DNA from: JADGGV01 sp035715725
GTDB taxonomy: Bacteria; Gemmatimonadota; Gemmatimonadetes; Longimicrobiales; RSA9
Length of the DNA stretch: 64,000 bases
Reading direction: 5' to 3'
Assembly (NCBI GenBank): GCA_035715725.1
Contig: DASTKT010000173.1
Span: forward strand, 62,001-126,000
Of this stretch, positions 1-10,243 are shown piece by piece (position 1 is the stretch's first letter; the number at the start of each line of letters is the position of its first letter). Below the pieces are notes generated by a model. It ran no database searches, was not told the origin of the DNA, and was given only the letters and a program-made list of their open reading frames with translations. A program made the position numbers and the translations under genes.

Positions 1-2
1 AA

Positions 3-1163
3 GTCGTTGGCACGCTCCAGCAGCGTCTCGCCACACCGCATCCCAAGTACTACATCGGCGAGGGCAAGGCCAACGAGCTGCGCGAGCTGGCCCGCGAGCG
101 CGGCGCCGACATCGTCGTCTTCGACGAGGAGCTGACGCCCGCCCAGGGAAAGAACCTCGAGGACCTCCTCAAGGTCCGCATCATGGACCGGACGGAGCTC
201 ATCCTCGACATCTTCGCCATCCGCGCCCGCACCGCCGAGGCGCAGATGCAGGTCGAGCTCGCCCAGCTCGAGTACATGCTTCCGCGCCTGCGCCGCATGT
301 GGACGCACCTCGAGCGCACCGCCGGCGGCATCGGCACGCGCGGCCCCGGTGAGACCCAGCTCGAGACCGACCGCCGCCTCATCGGCAAGCGCATCCGCGA
401 CCTGAAGGAGAAGCTCCAGGTCGTCGCGCGCCGCCGCGCCACGCAGCGCAAGGGCCGCTCGGGCGAGTTCCGCGCGGCGCTCGTCGGGTACACGAACGCG
501 GGCAAGTCCTCGATCCTGCGCGGGCTTTCCGGCGCGGAGCTGTTCGTCGAGGATCGCCTCTTCGCCACGCTGGATCCGGCGACGCGGAGCGTCGAGCTCC
601 CGGGCGGCGCCCGCGTCCTGGTCACCGACACCGTCGGCTTCATCCGCAAGCTGCCGCACGACCTCGTCGCCTCCTTCCGCGCCACGCTCGAGGAGGCCAC
701 CGAGGCCGACGTGCTCCTTCACATCATCGACGCCTCCTTCGGCCTCTGGCCCGAGCAGAAGGCCGTCGTCGAGGAGGTGCTGGCGGAGCTCGGGCTCGCC
801 GACCGCCCGGTCATCCTCGTCTTCAACAAGGTCGATCGGCTGACGCATGCCGAGGAGCGCGCGCTCCGCGAGCAGGTCCAGGCCGTCTTCTCGCAGCCGA
901 GCGTCTTCGTCTCGGCCCTCGAGCCGGGCGGCCTCGACGCGCTGCGCGACAAGCTGCTCGAGGAGCTCCGCGAGCTCCGGCCCGAGGTGCGCCTGCTGCT
1001 CCCGTCGACGGATGGCGAGGCGCTCGCCGCCGTCTACCGCGAGGGCGAGGTCCTCCGGCGCGCGGAGCAGGGCGAGGTCATCGAGCTCGTGGCGCGCCTG
1101 CCGCTCCCCGTCCTCGGCCGCCTCGAGCGCCGCGACGGGGTGGACGTCTCCAGGACGGCGTGA
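3..1163 (+). CDS. hflX: GTPase HflX (5' partial)
   Basis: The frame is open from base 3, so the N-terminus lies before the window; about 386 codons remain of a usual 400-450. HflX is a ribosome-associated GTPase that splits stalled or heat-damaged 70S ribosomes in the cytoplasm. The visible part starts inside the HflX N-terminal domain (KYYIGEGKANEL, VVFDEELTPAQ), continues through the family signature RGPGETQLETDRR and a coiled helical linker, and then the G domain: P-loop GYTNAGKSS, G3 DTVGF and G4 NKVD. The stop overlaps the next gene by four bases (GTGA), which suggests translational coupling. The identification is secure from these signatures. Confidence 0.95.
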   Translation, partial: VVGTLQQRLATPHPKYYIGEGKANELRELARERGADIVVFDEELTPAQGKNLEDLLKVRIMDRTELILDIFAIRARTAEAQMQVELAQLEYMLPRLRRMWTHLERTAGGIGTRGPGETQLETDRRLIGKRIRDLKEKLQVVARRRATQRKGRSGEFRAALVGYTNAGKSSILRGLSGAELFVEDRLFATLDPATRSVELPGGARVLVTDTVGFIRKLPHDLVASFRATLEEATEADVLLHIIDASFGLWPEQKAVVEEVLAELGLADRPVILVFNKVDRLTHAEERALREQVQAVFSQPSVFVSALEPGGLDALRDKLLEELRELRPEVRLLLPSTDGEALAAVYREGEVLRRAEQGEVIELVARLPLPVLGRLERRDGVDVSRTA

Positions 1164-2035
1164 CCGAGAACGTCGTGATCGTCGGGCCGGGGCGCATGGG
1201 CCTGGCCCTCGGCATGGCGCTCCGGCAGGAGGGCGTGGTCGACCACCTGACCTATTACGGCCGCGCGCTCGAGCCGCCGCCGCACCCGCTCTTCGACGCC
1301 GGCGAGCAGGAAGGCGCCGGCTATCGCATCGGGCCGCACCCCGTCCCCGCCGGCACCACGGCGCTGATCCTGGCCGTCCCCGACTCCGCGCTGGGCGACG
1401 TCGCCTACGACCTCTCGCTCGCCGGGCCCGCGCCTCCCGGCTGCGCCGCGCTCCACCTCTCCGGCGCGCTCTCGACCGACGCCCTCGGCCCGCTCCACGC
1501 CGCCGGCTACAGCGTCGGCTCCCTGCACCCGCTCCAGGCCGTGGCCGACCCCTGGTCCGCCGGCGACCGCCTCGTCGGCAGCGCCTTCGCCGTGGCGGGC
1601 GAGCCCGCCGCCGTGGCCACGGCGCGCCGTCTCGTCGACGGCCTCGGCGGTCGCGCGCTCCTCATCCCGCCCACGCTCCGGCCGCTCTACCATGCGGCCG
1701 CGGTCTTCGCGTCGAACTACCTCGTCGCGCTCATCGCCATCGCGGTACGCCTCCTCCAGCAGGCGTCCGTCCCCGAGGAGGACGCGCTCCCGGCGATCCT
1801 CCCGCTCGTGCGCGGCACCCTCGACAACCTCGAGAAGCTCGGCGTCCCCGCGGCCCTGACCGGCCCGATCCCCCGCGGCGATGCCGACACCGTTCGCCTG
1901 CACCTCGCCCGTTTGTCCGCGGAGGACCGCGAGTTATATTCCGCGCTCGGCCGCGAGCTCCTCCGCCTGGCGCACGCCGCCGGGCTCGACGAGCGCCGGG
2001 CCGCGGAAATCGAATCCCTCCTCTCGCGCCCGTGA
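1160..2035 (+). CDS. Rossmann-like / DUF2520 oxidoreductase-like protein
   Basis: A 291-residue protein with an N-terminal nucleotide-binding fold (VIVGPGRMGLALGMAL, a GxGxxG-type loop at residues 6-21) and a C-terminal helical half like that of DUF2520 proteins (SLHPLQAVADP in the middle, then a long helical region from about residue 165). These proteins resemble ketopantoate or pyrroline-carboxylate reductases, but their substrate is not established. It starts on GTG overlapping the hflX stop, and its own stop overlaps the pdxJ start by one base, so it lies in one tight transcription unit. In many bacteria relatives sit beside pantothenate genes; here the neighbour is pdxJ, so no pathway can be assigned from context. 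Confidence 0.8.
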   Translation: MTENVVIVGPGRMGLALGMALRQEGVVDHLTYYGRALEPPPHPLFDAGEQEGAGYRIGPHPVPAGTTALILAVPDSALGDVAYDLSLAGPAPPGCAALHLSGALSTDALGPLHAAGYSVGSLHPLQAVADPWSAGDRLVGSAFAVAGEPAAVATARRLVDGLGGRALLIPPTLRPLYHAAAVFASNYLVALIAIAVRLLQQASVPEEDALPAILPLVRGTLDNLEKLGVPAALTGPIPRGDADTVRLHLARLSAEDRELYSALGRELLRLAHAAGLDERRAAEIESLLSRP

Positions 2036-2799
2036 TGCGGCTCCACATCAACATCGACCACGTCGCCACGGTCCGGCAGGCCCGCCGGACCGACGAGCCC
2101 GACCCGGTCCGCGCCGCCGTCCTGGCGGAGCTCGGCGGCGCCGACGGCATCACCGTCCACCTGCGCGAGGACCGCCGCCACATCCAGGACCGGGATGTCC
2201 GACTCCTCGTCGAGACCGTCCGAACCGGCGTCAACCTCGAGCTCGCCGTGGCCGGAGATGTCCTCGACATCGCCCTCCAGCTCCGGCCCATGGAGGCCAC
2301 GCTGGTCCCGGAGAAGCGCCAGGAGGTCACGACCGAGGGCGGCCTCTCGCTCCGCGACGCCGACGCCCGCGCCCGTGTCGCCGAGGCCGTGCGCCGCCTC
2401 CGCGACGCGGGGATCCGCACCTCGCTCTTCATCGATTCGGACGACGACGCCATCCGCGCCGCCTCCGTCATCGGCTCCGACGCCGTCGAGCTCCACACCG
2501 GCGAGTACGCCGAGGCGTGGAAGCTGCGCGGATCTCCCGGCGGCAAGCAGGCCATCTCCCGCCAGCTCGATCGGCTGCGCCGCGCCGCATCCCTCGCGGC
2601 GTCGCTCGGACTCGACGTCCACGCCGGCCACGGCCTCACGTATGAGAACGTCACGCCCGTTGCCGCCGTGCCCGAGATCGAGGAGCTGAACATCGGCCAC
2701 AGCGTCGTCAGCCGCGCCGTCCTGGTCGGGCTCGAGCGCGCCGTTCGCGAGATGGCGGAGGTCCTCCGTCGCGCCCGGCGCGCGCCGGACCGGGAGTAG
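2035..2799 (+). CDS. pdxJ: Pyridoxine 5'-phosphate synthase PdxJ
   Basis: A 254-residue TIM-barrel enzyme that condenses 1-deoxyxylulose 5-phosphate with 3-amino-2-oxopropyl phosphate to pyridoxine 5'-phosphate, the last ring-forming step of the DXP-dependent vitamin B6 route. Family signatures are clear: MRLHINIDHVATVRQARR at the N-terminus, DGITVHLREDRRHIQDRD, the catalytic-region TLVPEKRQEVTTEGG, VELHTGEYA, HAGHGLTYENV and ELNIGHSVVSRAV near the C-terminus. Length is typical. The ATG overlaps the stop of the preceding gene by one base (TGATG). No other B6 gene is in the window, so pdxA and the rest must lie elsewhere. Confidence 0.97.
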   Translation: MRLHINIDHVATVRQARRTDEPDPVRAAVLAELGGADGITVHLREDRRHIQDRDVRLLVETVRTGVNLELAVAGDVLDIALQLRPMEATLVPEKRQEVTTEGGLSLRDADARARVAEAVRRLRDAGIRTSLFIDSDDDAIRAASVIGSDAVELHTGEYAEAWKLRGSPGGKQAISRQLDRLRRAASLAASLGLDVHAGHGLTYENVTPVAAVPEIEELNIGHSVVSRAVLVGLERAVREMAEVLRRARRAPDRE

Positions 2800-2803
2800 C
2801 CGG

Positions 2804-2854
2804 ATGTCGGCCGTCCACGAGCCCTTCGACCTCCTCCGGCCAGCCGCCCCGTGA
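2804..2854 (+). CDS. Possible 16-codon mini-ORF coupled to the next gene
   Basis: Between pdxJ and the next membrane-protein gene there is a tiny frame, ATG at 2804 to TGA at 2852-2854, encoding MSAVHEPFDLLRPAAP. A GGGAG stretch at 2792-2796 lies 7 bases before the ATG, and the stop overlaps the GTG start at 2851 as GTGA. The downstream gene has no Shine-Dalgarno of its own, so translation of this mini-ORF could deliver ribosomes to it. This is inference from layout only; the frame may be chance. Confidence 0.2.
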   Translation: MSAVHEPFDLLRPAAP

Positions 2855-3933
2855 AGAACGCGTCCCGCTCGCGCCGCTCCGTCGACTGGCGCGCCGTCGT
2901 CGGTATCGCCCTCAGCCTGGGCTTCCTCGCCTACGCGCTCCGCGACGTCGATCCCGGGGAGGTGCTCGCGCAGCTCCGGCGCGCCGATCCGTTCCTCTTC
3001 CTGCTCGCCGTCGCCGCCGCGACGCTGCCGTTCTGGATCCGGGCCTGGCGCTGGAAGGCGCTCCTCTCGCCCGTGGCCCCGAACACGTCGTTCCGCTCCC
3101 GCTTCGGCGCCACGACCATCGGCTTCATGGCCAACAACCTGCTCCCGGCCCGCGTCGGTGAGTTCCTGCGCGCCTGGGTCATGTCCCGCCTCGAGCCGGT
3201 GCCGGTCGTCGCCTCCCTCGGCTCGCTCGTGCTCGAGCGCCTCTTCGACGGCCTCACGCTCGTCGCCTACACGTTCGTCGCGCTGGCGGCCGTCGGCCAG
3301 GCGAGCGGCGAGGTCGGCCGCAAGATGCACACGGCGGCGACCGGCCTCGCCATCGCCTTCGGCATCATCGCCGTGGTCTTGCTCGCCATGCTGATCTGGC
3401 CGCGCCGCGTCGTCGCCGCCGCCGAGGTGGTCGTCGATCGGACGCTGCCACGCTCCTTCCGCCGGCCGGTGGTCGACGCCCTCGAGACGCTGCTCGGCAG
3501 CCTCGGCGCCGTCCGCGATCCCGTGCTCCTCGCCCGCATCGTCGGCTGGTCCGCATTCCTCTGGCTCGTCGGCGCGCTCTCCTACTGGATCGGACTCCTC
3601 GCGTTCGACATCCGGGTGCCGTTCACGGCCGCGCTCTTCCTCCAGTCGATCGTCAGCTTCGCCGTCGCCGTGCCCTCCTCGCCCGGGTTCTTCGGCGTCT
3701 TCGAGTTCGCCGTCAAGAAGGGACTCGTCGGGCTCTGGGCCGTCGACCCCAACCGCGCCGTCGCCTACGCCGTCGGGTTTCACCTCGGCGGCTTCATTCC
3801 GGTCAACCTGATCGGCCTCTACTACCTCTGGCGTCTCGGCTTCTCCTGGAGCGACGTGAAGGCCGGCGAGCGCACCGTCGAGGAGCAGGTCGAGGAGACG
3901 CTTCCGCACTCTCAGCACGCGGGGGATCGGTGA
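2851..3933 (+). CDS. Lysylphosphatidylglycerol synthase TM-domain (UPF0104-type) membrane protein
   Basis: A 360-residue integral membrane protein of the LPG-synthase/flippase transmembrane family (UPF0104, PF03706-like). Visible features are a basic N-terminus followed by about eight hydrophobic segments; the family motif region GFMANNLLPARVGEFLRAW (residues about 91-109), with its conserved NxxxPxRxGE core; and VPSSPGFFGVFEFAV near residue 275. The soluble lysyl-transferase domain of true MprF is absent, so it is not a lysyl-PG synthase; relatives are proposed to move lipid-linked sugars or lipids. It starts on GTG with no obvious ribosome site and overlaps ispE by four bases. Substrate cannot be predicted. 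Confidence 0.85.
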   Translation: MKNASRSRRSVDWRAVVGIALSLGFLAYALRDVDPGEVLAQLRRADPFLFLLAVAAATLPFWIRAWRWKALLSPVAPNTSFRSRFGATTIGFMANNLLPARVGEFLRAWVMSRLEPVPVVASLGSLVLERLFDGLTLVAYTFVALAAVGQASGEVGRKMHTAATGLAIAFGIIAVVLLAMLIWPRRVVAAAEVVVDRTLPRSFRRPVVDALETLLGSLGAVRDPVLLARIVGWSAFLWLVGALSYWIGLLAFDIRVPFTAALFLQSIVSFAVAVPSSPGFFGVFEFAVKKGLVGLWAVDPNRAVAYAVGFHLGGFIPVNLIGLYYLWRLGFSWSDVKAGERTVEEQVEETLPHSQHAGDR

Positions 3934-4808
3934 AGGTTCGGGCTGCCGCCAAGCTGAACCTTCACCTCTCCGTCCTCGCCCGTGAGGCCGACGGCTTCCA
4001 CCAGCTCGAGACCGTCTTCTGCGCCCTCGAGCTGGCCGACGACCTCGACGTCGAGCTCGGTGAGCCCGGGGTCCGGCTCGTCGTCGACGGCCCCGACCTT
4101 GGACCTCTCGACCGCAACCTCGTGCACCGCGCCGCCGTGGCCTACTTCGAGGCCGCCGGCTTGCCGGCTGCCGTGGACGTCCGCCTCGTCAAGCGCGTCC
4201 CTGCGGGCGCCGGGCTCGGCGGCGGCTCGAGCGACGCGGCCGCCACGCTCCGCGCCCTCGACCAGCTCCACGGCGCCGCGCTCGGCGCCGAGCGCCTCCT
4301 CCAGCTCGCCGCCCGACTCGGCAGCGATGTCCCCTTCTTCCTGGCCGATGCCGCGCTCGCCCTCGCATGGGGGCGCGGCGAGCGCCTCCTCGCGCTCCCC
4401 GAGCCGCCCCGCGCGCCCGTCCTCCTCGCCGTCCCGCCCTTCGCCGTCAGCACGCCGGAGGCGTTCCGCGCCCTCGACGAGCACCGCGCCGCCGCCTGGG
4501 TCCCCGAGCCGCGCGTCCACCGCGCCGCCACCTTCCAGACCTGGACGGCGCTCGCCGCCCGCGCCACGAACGACTTCGAGCCCGTCCTCTTCCAGCGCTA
4601 CCCGGTCCTCCCCGCGCTGAAGGCCGCGCTCCTCGACGCCGGCGCCGAGCTCGCGCTCCTCACCGGGAGCGGCTCCGCGCTCTTCGGGATCTTCCGTGCC
4701 CGGGCACACTGCCGCGAGGCCGCTCAGGCCCTCCGGGCGGCGTTCGCCGACGTGGAGTTCATCGAAACGACGACCGCCACCGTCACCCGCGAGGACCTCC
4801 TCGGCTGA
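3930..4808 (+). CDS. ispE: 4-diphosphocytidyl-2-C-methyl-D-erythritol kinase IspE
   Basis: A 292-residue GHMP kinase that phosphorylates CDP-methylerythritol in the non-mevalonate isoprenoid pathway. The N-terminal AAKLNLHLSV carries the catalytic-region Lys/Asn pair, the ATP-binding glycine-rich loop is PAGAGLGGGSSDAAATL (residues about 91-107), and the C-terminal GHMP motif is LLTGSGSALFGIF. LGSDVPFFL is the substrate-pocket Asp segment. Length is typical. It begins on GTG inside the stop of the preceding membrane-protein gene. It is followed by the tRNA-Gln gene, with which it seems to share no transcript because a separate promoter-like pair lies between them. Confidence 0.96.
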   Translation: MKVRAAAKLNLHLSVLAREADGFHQLETVFCALELADDLDVELGEPGVRLVVDGPDLGPLDRNLVHRAAVAYFEAAGLPAAVDVRLVKRVPAGAGLGGGSSDAAATLRALDQLHGAALGAERLLQLAARLGSDVPFFLADAALALAWGRGERLLALPEPPRAPVLLAVPPFAVSTPEAFRALDEHRAAAWVPEPRVHRAATFQTWTALAARATNDFEPVLFQRYPVLPALKAALLDAGAELALLTGSGSALFGIFRARAHCREAAQALRAAFADVEFIETTTATVTREDLLG

Positions 4809-4820
4809 CGCCGCGCGCGG

Positions 4821-4849
4821 TTGCTCGAGCCTCCCACCGCCGTTAGCTT
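4821..4849 (+). promoter_or_regulatory. Candidate sigma-70 promoter for tRNA-Gln
   Basis: TTGCTC at 4821-4826 and TAGCTT at 4844-4849 are separated by 17 bases. The predicted start near 4856 would give about a 70-base leader before the tRNA. The same TAGCTT -10 recurs before prs. Seen by eye, not scored. Confidence 0.45.
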
Positions 4850-4926
4850 CCTGTGCTGTCTCGGGACCGCGCGCCGCGCCGTTCCCGGGAGCGCGGTCGC
4901 GCCCCCGAGCGCGCCGCCGCCGACGG

Positions 4927-4997
4927 TCCCGGGTCGTCTAAGGGCAGGACGGGGGACTTTGGATCCCCTAATGGTGGTTCGAATCCACCCCCGGGAA
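4927..4997 (+). tRNA. tRNA-Gln (UUG)
   Basis: A full cloverleaf can be folded by hand: a 7-bp acceptor stem (4927-4933 with 4990-4996), a D arm at 4936-4950, anticodon stem 4952-4956 with 4964-4968, a 7-base loop with anticodon TTG at 4959-4961, a 4-base variable loop, and a 5-bp T stem (4973-4977 with 4985-4989) around TTCGAAT. Discriminator A is at 4997. The 3' CCA is not encoded, so it must be added by CCA-adding enzyme. The TCCCGGG acceptor start is typical of bacterial glutamine tRNAs. The gene lies between ispE and an unknown gene. Confidence 0.95.
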
Positions 4998-5095
4998 CTC
5001 CCCGAACAGCGCGTGGCCAGCGCCCGATGGCGGGAGTCCGGAGTGAGCGGCCTCGTCGTTCGGACGGGATCGCGGCCACGATACTGGAGGAGATG

Positions 5096-5731
5096 ATGCC
5101 CGCACCCGGGGTCCGCCGCCTGCCCGAGCCCGTCAGGCGACGGTTCGAGGTCGCCAGGGCGATGGCCCTCGAGGCCCTCGTCGAGACGCAGACGGCCCAC
5201 GCGTTCGAGTTCCAGGCGCTCCTGCAGGGGCGTCTCGAGTTCGATGCCGCGCTCGAGCGCTATCTCCGGGAGATGAGCGTTCACGAGCCGGTTACGACGG
5301 CCGTCCGTACGCGGGTCCTCGTCGCTCTCGAGCGCCTGGAGTCGGCCGCGTCGCCGGCGCTCCTCCCCGCGGATCAGGGCGGGCCCACCGAGGAGGGATG
5401 GCGCCGCTTCTCCCCGGAGGCGCTCGTCCGCGGCGTGCGCGAGCGGCAGCGCAAGAACGACCAGACCGAGCGCGTCGTCGACCTCGCCATCGCCCGCGCC
5501 GAGGAGGCCGTCATCGCCACGCACGTCGACAACGCCATCACGTTCGCCGCGCTCCTGGAGCCGCACCTCGGCCTCAAGCGCGCCGTGCAGGAGTACGTTG
5601 CGGCCGTCGGCGAGGCGGGGCCCCGCGGCCAGGCCATCTTCCAGCGCACTATGGCGCGGCTCGCCGACGTGCATCTGCCGCCGTTCCGCGCCCGCCCCGA
5701 GCTCGCCGCCCCGCTGGACGGCCGCCGATGA
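5096..5731 (+). CDS. Hypothetical protein, mostly helical
   Basis: A 211-residue protein I do not recognise. Two adjacent ATGs (5093, 5096) are possible; GGAGG at 5086-5090 is five bases before the second, which I prefer. The sequence is rich in Ala, Arg, Glu and Leu with no membrane segment or signal peptide and looks almost wholly alpha-helical. A weak internal similarity is visible between the segments around ALVETQTAHAFEFQALL and AVIATHVDNAITFAALL, each followed by a short hydrophobic-acidic stretch, hinting at a duplicated helical unit. It lies between tRNA-Gln and the prs promoter. No function can be proposed. Confidence 0.7.
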   Translation: MPAPGVRRLPEPVRRRFEVARAMALEALVETQTAHAFEFQALLQGRLEFDAALERYLREMSVHEPVTTAVRTRVLVALERLESAASPALLPADQGGPTEEGWRRFSPEALVRGVRERQRKNDQTERVVDLAIARAEEAVIATHVDNAITFAALLEPHLGLKRAVQEYVAAVGEAGPRGQAIFQRTMARLADVHLPPFRARPELAAPLDGRR

Positions 5732-5743
5732 GGGGGCCTGGCG

Positions 5744-5773
5744 TTGACATGCCCGCGCGCGCGCGGGTAGCTT
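5744..5773 (+). promoter_or_regulatory. Promoter of the prs operon
   Basis: A perfect TTGACA at 5744-5749 and TAGCTT at 5768-5773 with an 18-base spacer made largely of alternating CG. Initiation near 5780 fits a short leader before the prs start. It would drive prs, the bL25 gene and pth. Confidence 0.65.
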
Positions 5774-5807
5774 CCGCGGCTGTCGATCGTTGTCTGTAGC
5801 GCGAGCA

Positions 5808-6764
5808 ATGTTCATGGCGGAAACCACGTCGAACGCACCCCTGCTGCTCATCGCCGGGACTGCGAACCGGGCACTGGCCGAGGAGGTCGCGCAGCGGATC
5901 GAGATCCCGCTGGCGGATGTCACCGCGAAGCGATTCGCGGATGGCGAGATCTTCGTGCGCATCAACGAGAACGCCCGCGGCCGCGACGCGTACATCATCC
6001 AGCCGACGCCGCCGCCCGCCGAGAACCTGATGGAGCTGCTCCTGATGGTGGACGCGGCTCGGCGTGCGTCGGCTGCGCGTGTCACGGTCGTGATGCCGTA
6101 CTACGGCTACTCGCGACAGGATCGGAAGGATCAGCCCCGCGTGGCTATCGGGGCCAAGCTCGTGGCGGATCTGATCCAGGCCGCCGGGGCCGATCGCGTG
6201 CTCGGGATCGACTTCCACACGCACCAGATCCAGGGCTTCTTCGACATCCCGGTCGACCACCTCTACGCCGCACCGGTGCTGACCAGCTACTTCCGGGACA
6301 AGAACCTGGAGGCGCCCGTCGTCGTCGCGCCCGATGTCGGCGCCGCGAAGATGGCCCGCGGCTTCGCCCGCCGGATCGACGCCTCCTTCGCGATCATCGA
6401 CAAGCGCCGCCCCGCTCACAACATCGCCGAGGTGCTCACCGTGGTCGGCGAGGTCGCGGGGCGCACCTGTGTCATCGTCGACGACATGATCGACACCGCC
6501 GGTACGCTGGAGAGCGTGATCCACGCCCTCCTCGACCGCGGCGCCAGGGCCGTCTACGCAGCGGCCACCCACGCGCTTCTCTCCGGCCCCGCCGTCGAGC
6601 GTCTCCAGCGCTCGCCCGTCGCGGAGGTCGTCGTCACCGACACGCTCTTCGTGCCCCCGGAGAAGCGCTTCCCCAAGCTGACCACGCTGTCGGTCGGGCC
6701 GCTGCTCGCCCGCGCGATCTGGTTCACGCACTCCAACGAGTCGGTCAGCCAGCTCTTCGACTGA
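5808..6764 (+). CDS. prs: Ribose-phosphate pyrophosphokinase
   Basis: A protein of about 318 residues that makes 5-phosphoribosyl diphosphate from ribose 5-phosphate and ATP, feeding purine, pyrimidine, His, Trp and NAD synthesis. Signatures: FADGEIFVRINENARGRDAY, PYYGYSRQDRK, the Mg/ATP loop FHTHQIQGFFDIPVDHLYA, and the PRPP-binding loop CVIVDDMIDTAGTL. Start choice is uncertain: a TTG at 5790 and ATGs at 5808 and 5814 share the frame, and none has a clear Shine-Dalgarno; 5808 or 5814 agree with the family N-terminus. It is first in a unit with rplY and pth, an order common in many bacteria. Confidence 0.96.
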   Translation: MFMAETTSNAPLLLIAGTANRALAEEVAQRIEIPLADVTAKRFADGEIFVRINENARGRDAYIIQPTPPPAENLMELLLMVDAARRASAARVTVVMPYYGYSRQDRKDQPRVAIGAKLVADLIQAAGADRVLGIDFHTHQIQGFFDIPVDHLYAAPVLTSYFRDKNLEAPVVVAPDVGAAKMARGFARRIDASFAIIDKRRPAHNIAEVLTVVGEVAGRTCVIVDDMIDTAGTLESVIHALLDRGARAVYAAATHALLSGPAVERLQRSPVAEVVVTDTLFVPPEKRFPKLTTLSVGPLLARAIWFTHSNESVSQLFD

Positions 6765-6777
6765 AGGAGAACTTCGA

Positions 6778-7437
6778 ATGACTGCCAAAGCCGCTCTCGC
6801 CGCGGAGCGCCGTGAGGGAACCGGCAAGTCCGGCACCCGTAAGCTGCGCGCCGCCGGCCGCACGCCCGCCGTCATCTACGGCCACGGCGAGCAGACCCGC
6901 CTCCTGTCCGTGGACTCGCACGAGGTCGCGCTCCTCTTCTCGCGCATCTCCGTGGAGAACACCATCGTTCACCTGAAGGTCGCGGGTGAGCGCGGCGAGC
7001 TCCGCTCGCTCGTGCGCGAGGTGCAGGTGCATCCGGCCTCCCGCCGCATCCTCCACGTCGACTTCTACCAGATCCACGCCGGTGAGCGCGTCGAGGTCAG
7101 CGTCCCGGTCCGCCTCGTCGGCACGCCGGCCGGCGTCCGCGCCGGCGGGGTCCTGCACCCGAACGTCAACGACCTGCAGCTTCGCGTGGACGTCGAGCAC
7201 ATCCCCGAGGCCATCGACGTCGATGTCTCCGCGCTTGAGGTCGGCGATTCGATCCACGTCCGGGACATCGCGCCCCCCACGGGTGCCGAGATCCTCCTGG
7301 ACGGTGACGTCACGATCTGCTCCGTGACGCCGCCCACCGTGACCGCGGTCCCCGAGGCCGAGGCTGAGGCCGAGGAGCGGGCCCCGGGCACGTCCGAGCC
7401 CGAGGTCATCCGCCGCCGCGCCGAGGAAGAGGCCTAG
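6778..7437 (+). CDS. rplY: Ribosomal protein bL25, long (CTC/TL5) form
   Basis: A 219-residue 5S-rRNA-binding protein of the 50S subunit. Residues 1-95 are the L25 RNA-binding barrel (RREGTGKSGTRKLRAAGRTP, VIYGHG), and residues 100-190 are the TL5/CTC C-terminal domain (VDFYQIHAGERVEVSVPV). An acidic Ala/Glu tail follows from about residue 195. A good AAGGAG ribosome site lies just before the ATG. It is coupled between prs and pth; pth next to the L25 gene is a widespread pairing. The long form is usual outside the gamma-proteobacteria. Confidence 0.95.
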   Translation: MTAKAALAAERREGTGKSGTRKLRAAGRTPAVIYGHGEQTRLLSVDSHEVALLFSRISVENTIVHLKVAGERGELRSLVREVQVHPASRRILHVDFYQIHAGERVEVSVPVRLVGTPAGVRAGGVLHPNVNDLQLRVDVEHIPEAIDVDVSALEVGDSIHVRDIAPPTGAEILLDGDVTICSVTPPTVTAVPEAEAEAEERAPGTSEPEVIRRRAEEEA

Positions 7438-7457
7438 GCCTCCCCTCGGCAACCGCC

Positions 7458-8021
7458 GTGAAGCTCGTGTGTGGCCTCGGAAACCCCGGCGGGGAGTACG
7501 AGGCCACGCGGCACAACGTGGGGTGGTGGGTGGTGGAGGCACTCCGGCGCGCGCTCGCGCTCCCCGGATTCCACGTGGATGGCCTGGCCCGCACCACGGC
7601 CGGCACCGTCGACGGCGAGCCGGTTCGGCTCGTCGAGCCCCTGACTTATGTGAACCGGAGCGGCGCCGCCCTCGCGCCCCTCGTCACGCTCGAGGGCTTC
7701 GACGTCGCGCGTGACCTTCTCGTCGTCGTCGACGACATCAACCTCGACGTGGGCCGCGCCCGTTTCCGCGCCCATGGCAGCGCCGGCGGCCACAACGGCC
7801 TCAAATCCATCGAGGCGGCGCTCGGGACGCGCGAATACCCGCGCCTGCGCATCGGCGTGGGCATGCGCCCGCCCGGCGTCGATCTCGCCGAATGGGTCCT
7901 CTCTCCGTTCCCGCCCGAGGACGAGGCGAAGATCCGCGAGCGGATCCCCGACTACGTCGCCTGCATCACCACCTGGCTGAAGCACGGGACGGACGTCGCG
8001 GTGCGGGAGTGTAACCGGTAG
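7458..8021 (+). CDS. pth: Peptidyl-tRNA hydrolase
   Basis: A 187-residue cytoplasmic esterase that frees tRNA from peptidyl-tRNAs that drop off the ribosome. The catalytic-site signatures are present: LGNPGGEYEATRHNVGWW contains the essential Asn and the catalytic His (HN), followed by LTYVNRSG, VVVDDINLDVG and HGSAGGHNGLKSIEAALG. It starts on GTG 20 bases after the bL25 stop. Length is normal. It ends the prs-rplY-pth unit; the next gene has its own strong ribosome site. Confidence 0.96.
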   Translation: MKLVCGLGNPGGEYEATRHNVGWWVVEALRRALALPGFHVDGLARTTAGTVDGEPVRLVEPLTYVNRSGAALAPLVTLEGFDVARDLLVVVDDINLDVGRARFRAHGSAGGHNGLKSIEAALGTREYPRLRIGVGMRPPGVDLAEWVLSPFPPEDEAKIRERIPDYVACITTWLKHGTDVAVRECNR

Positions 8022-8107
8022 CAGCCCTTTTCCGCCGCGCCGCGTGGGGACCGGGCGTGCCCAGCGCGGCGCGTCCGCGGCCTGCGCGCCGCCCAACGGA
8101 GGTTCGC

Positions 8108-10239
<2,132 letters not shown>

Positions 10240-10243
<4 letters not shown>

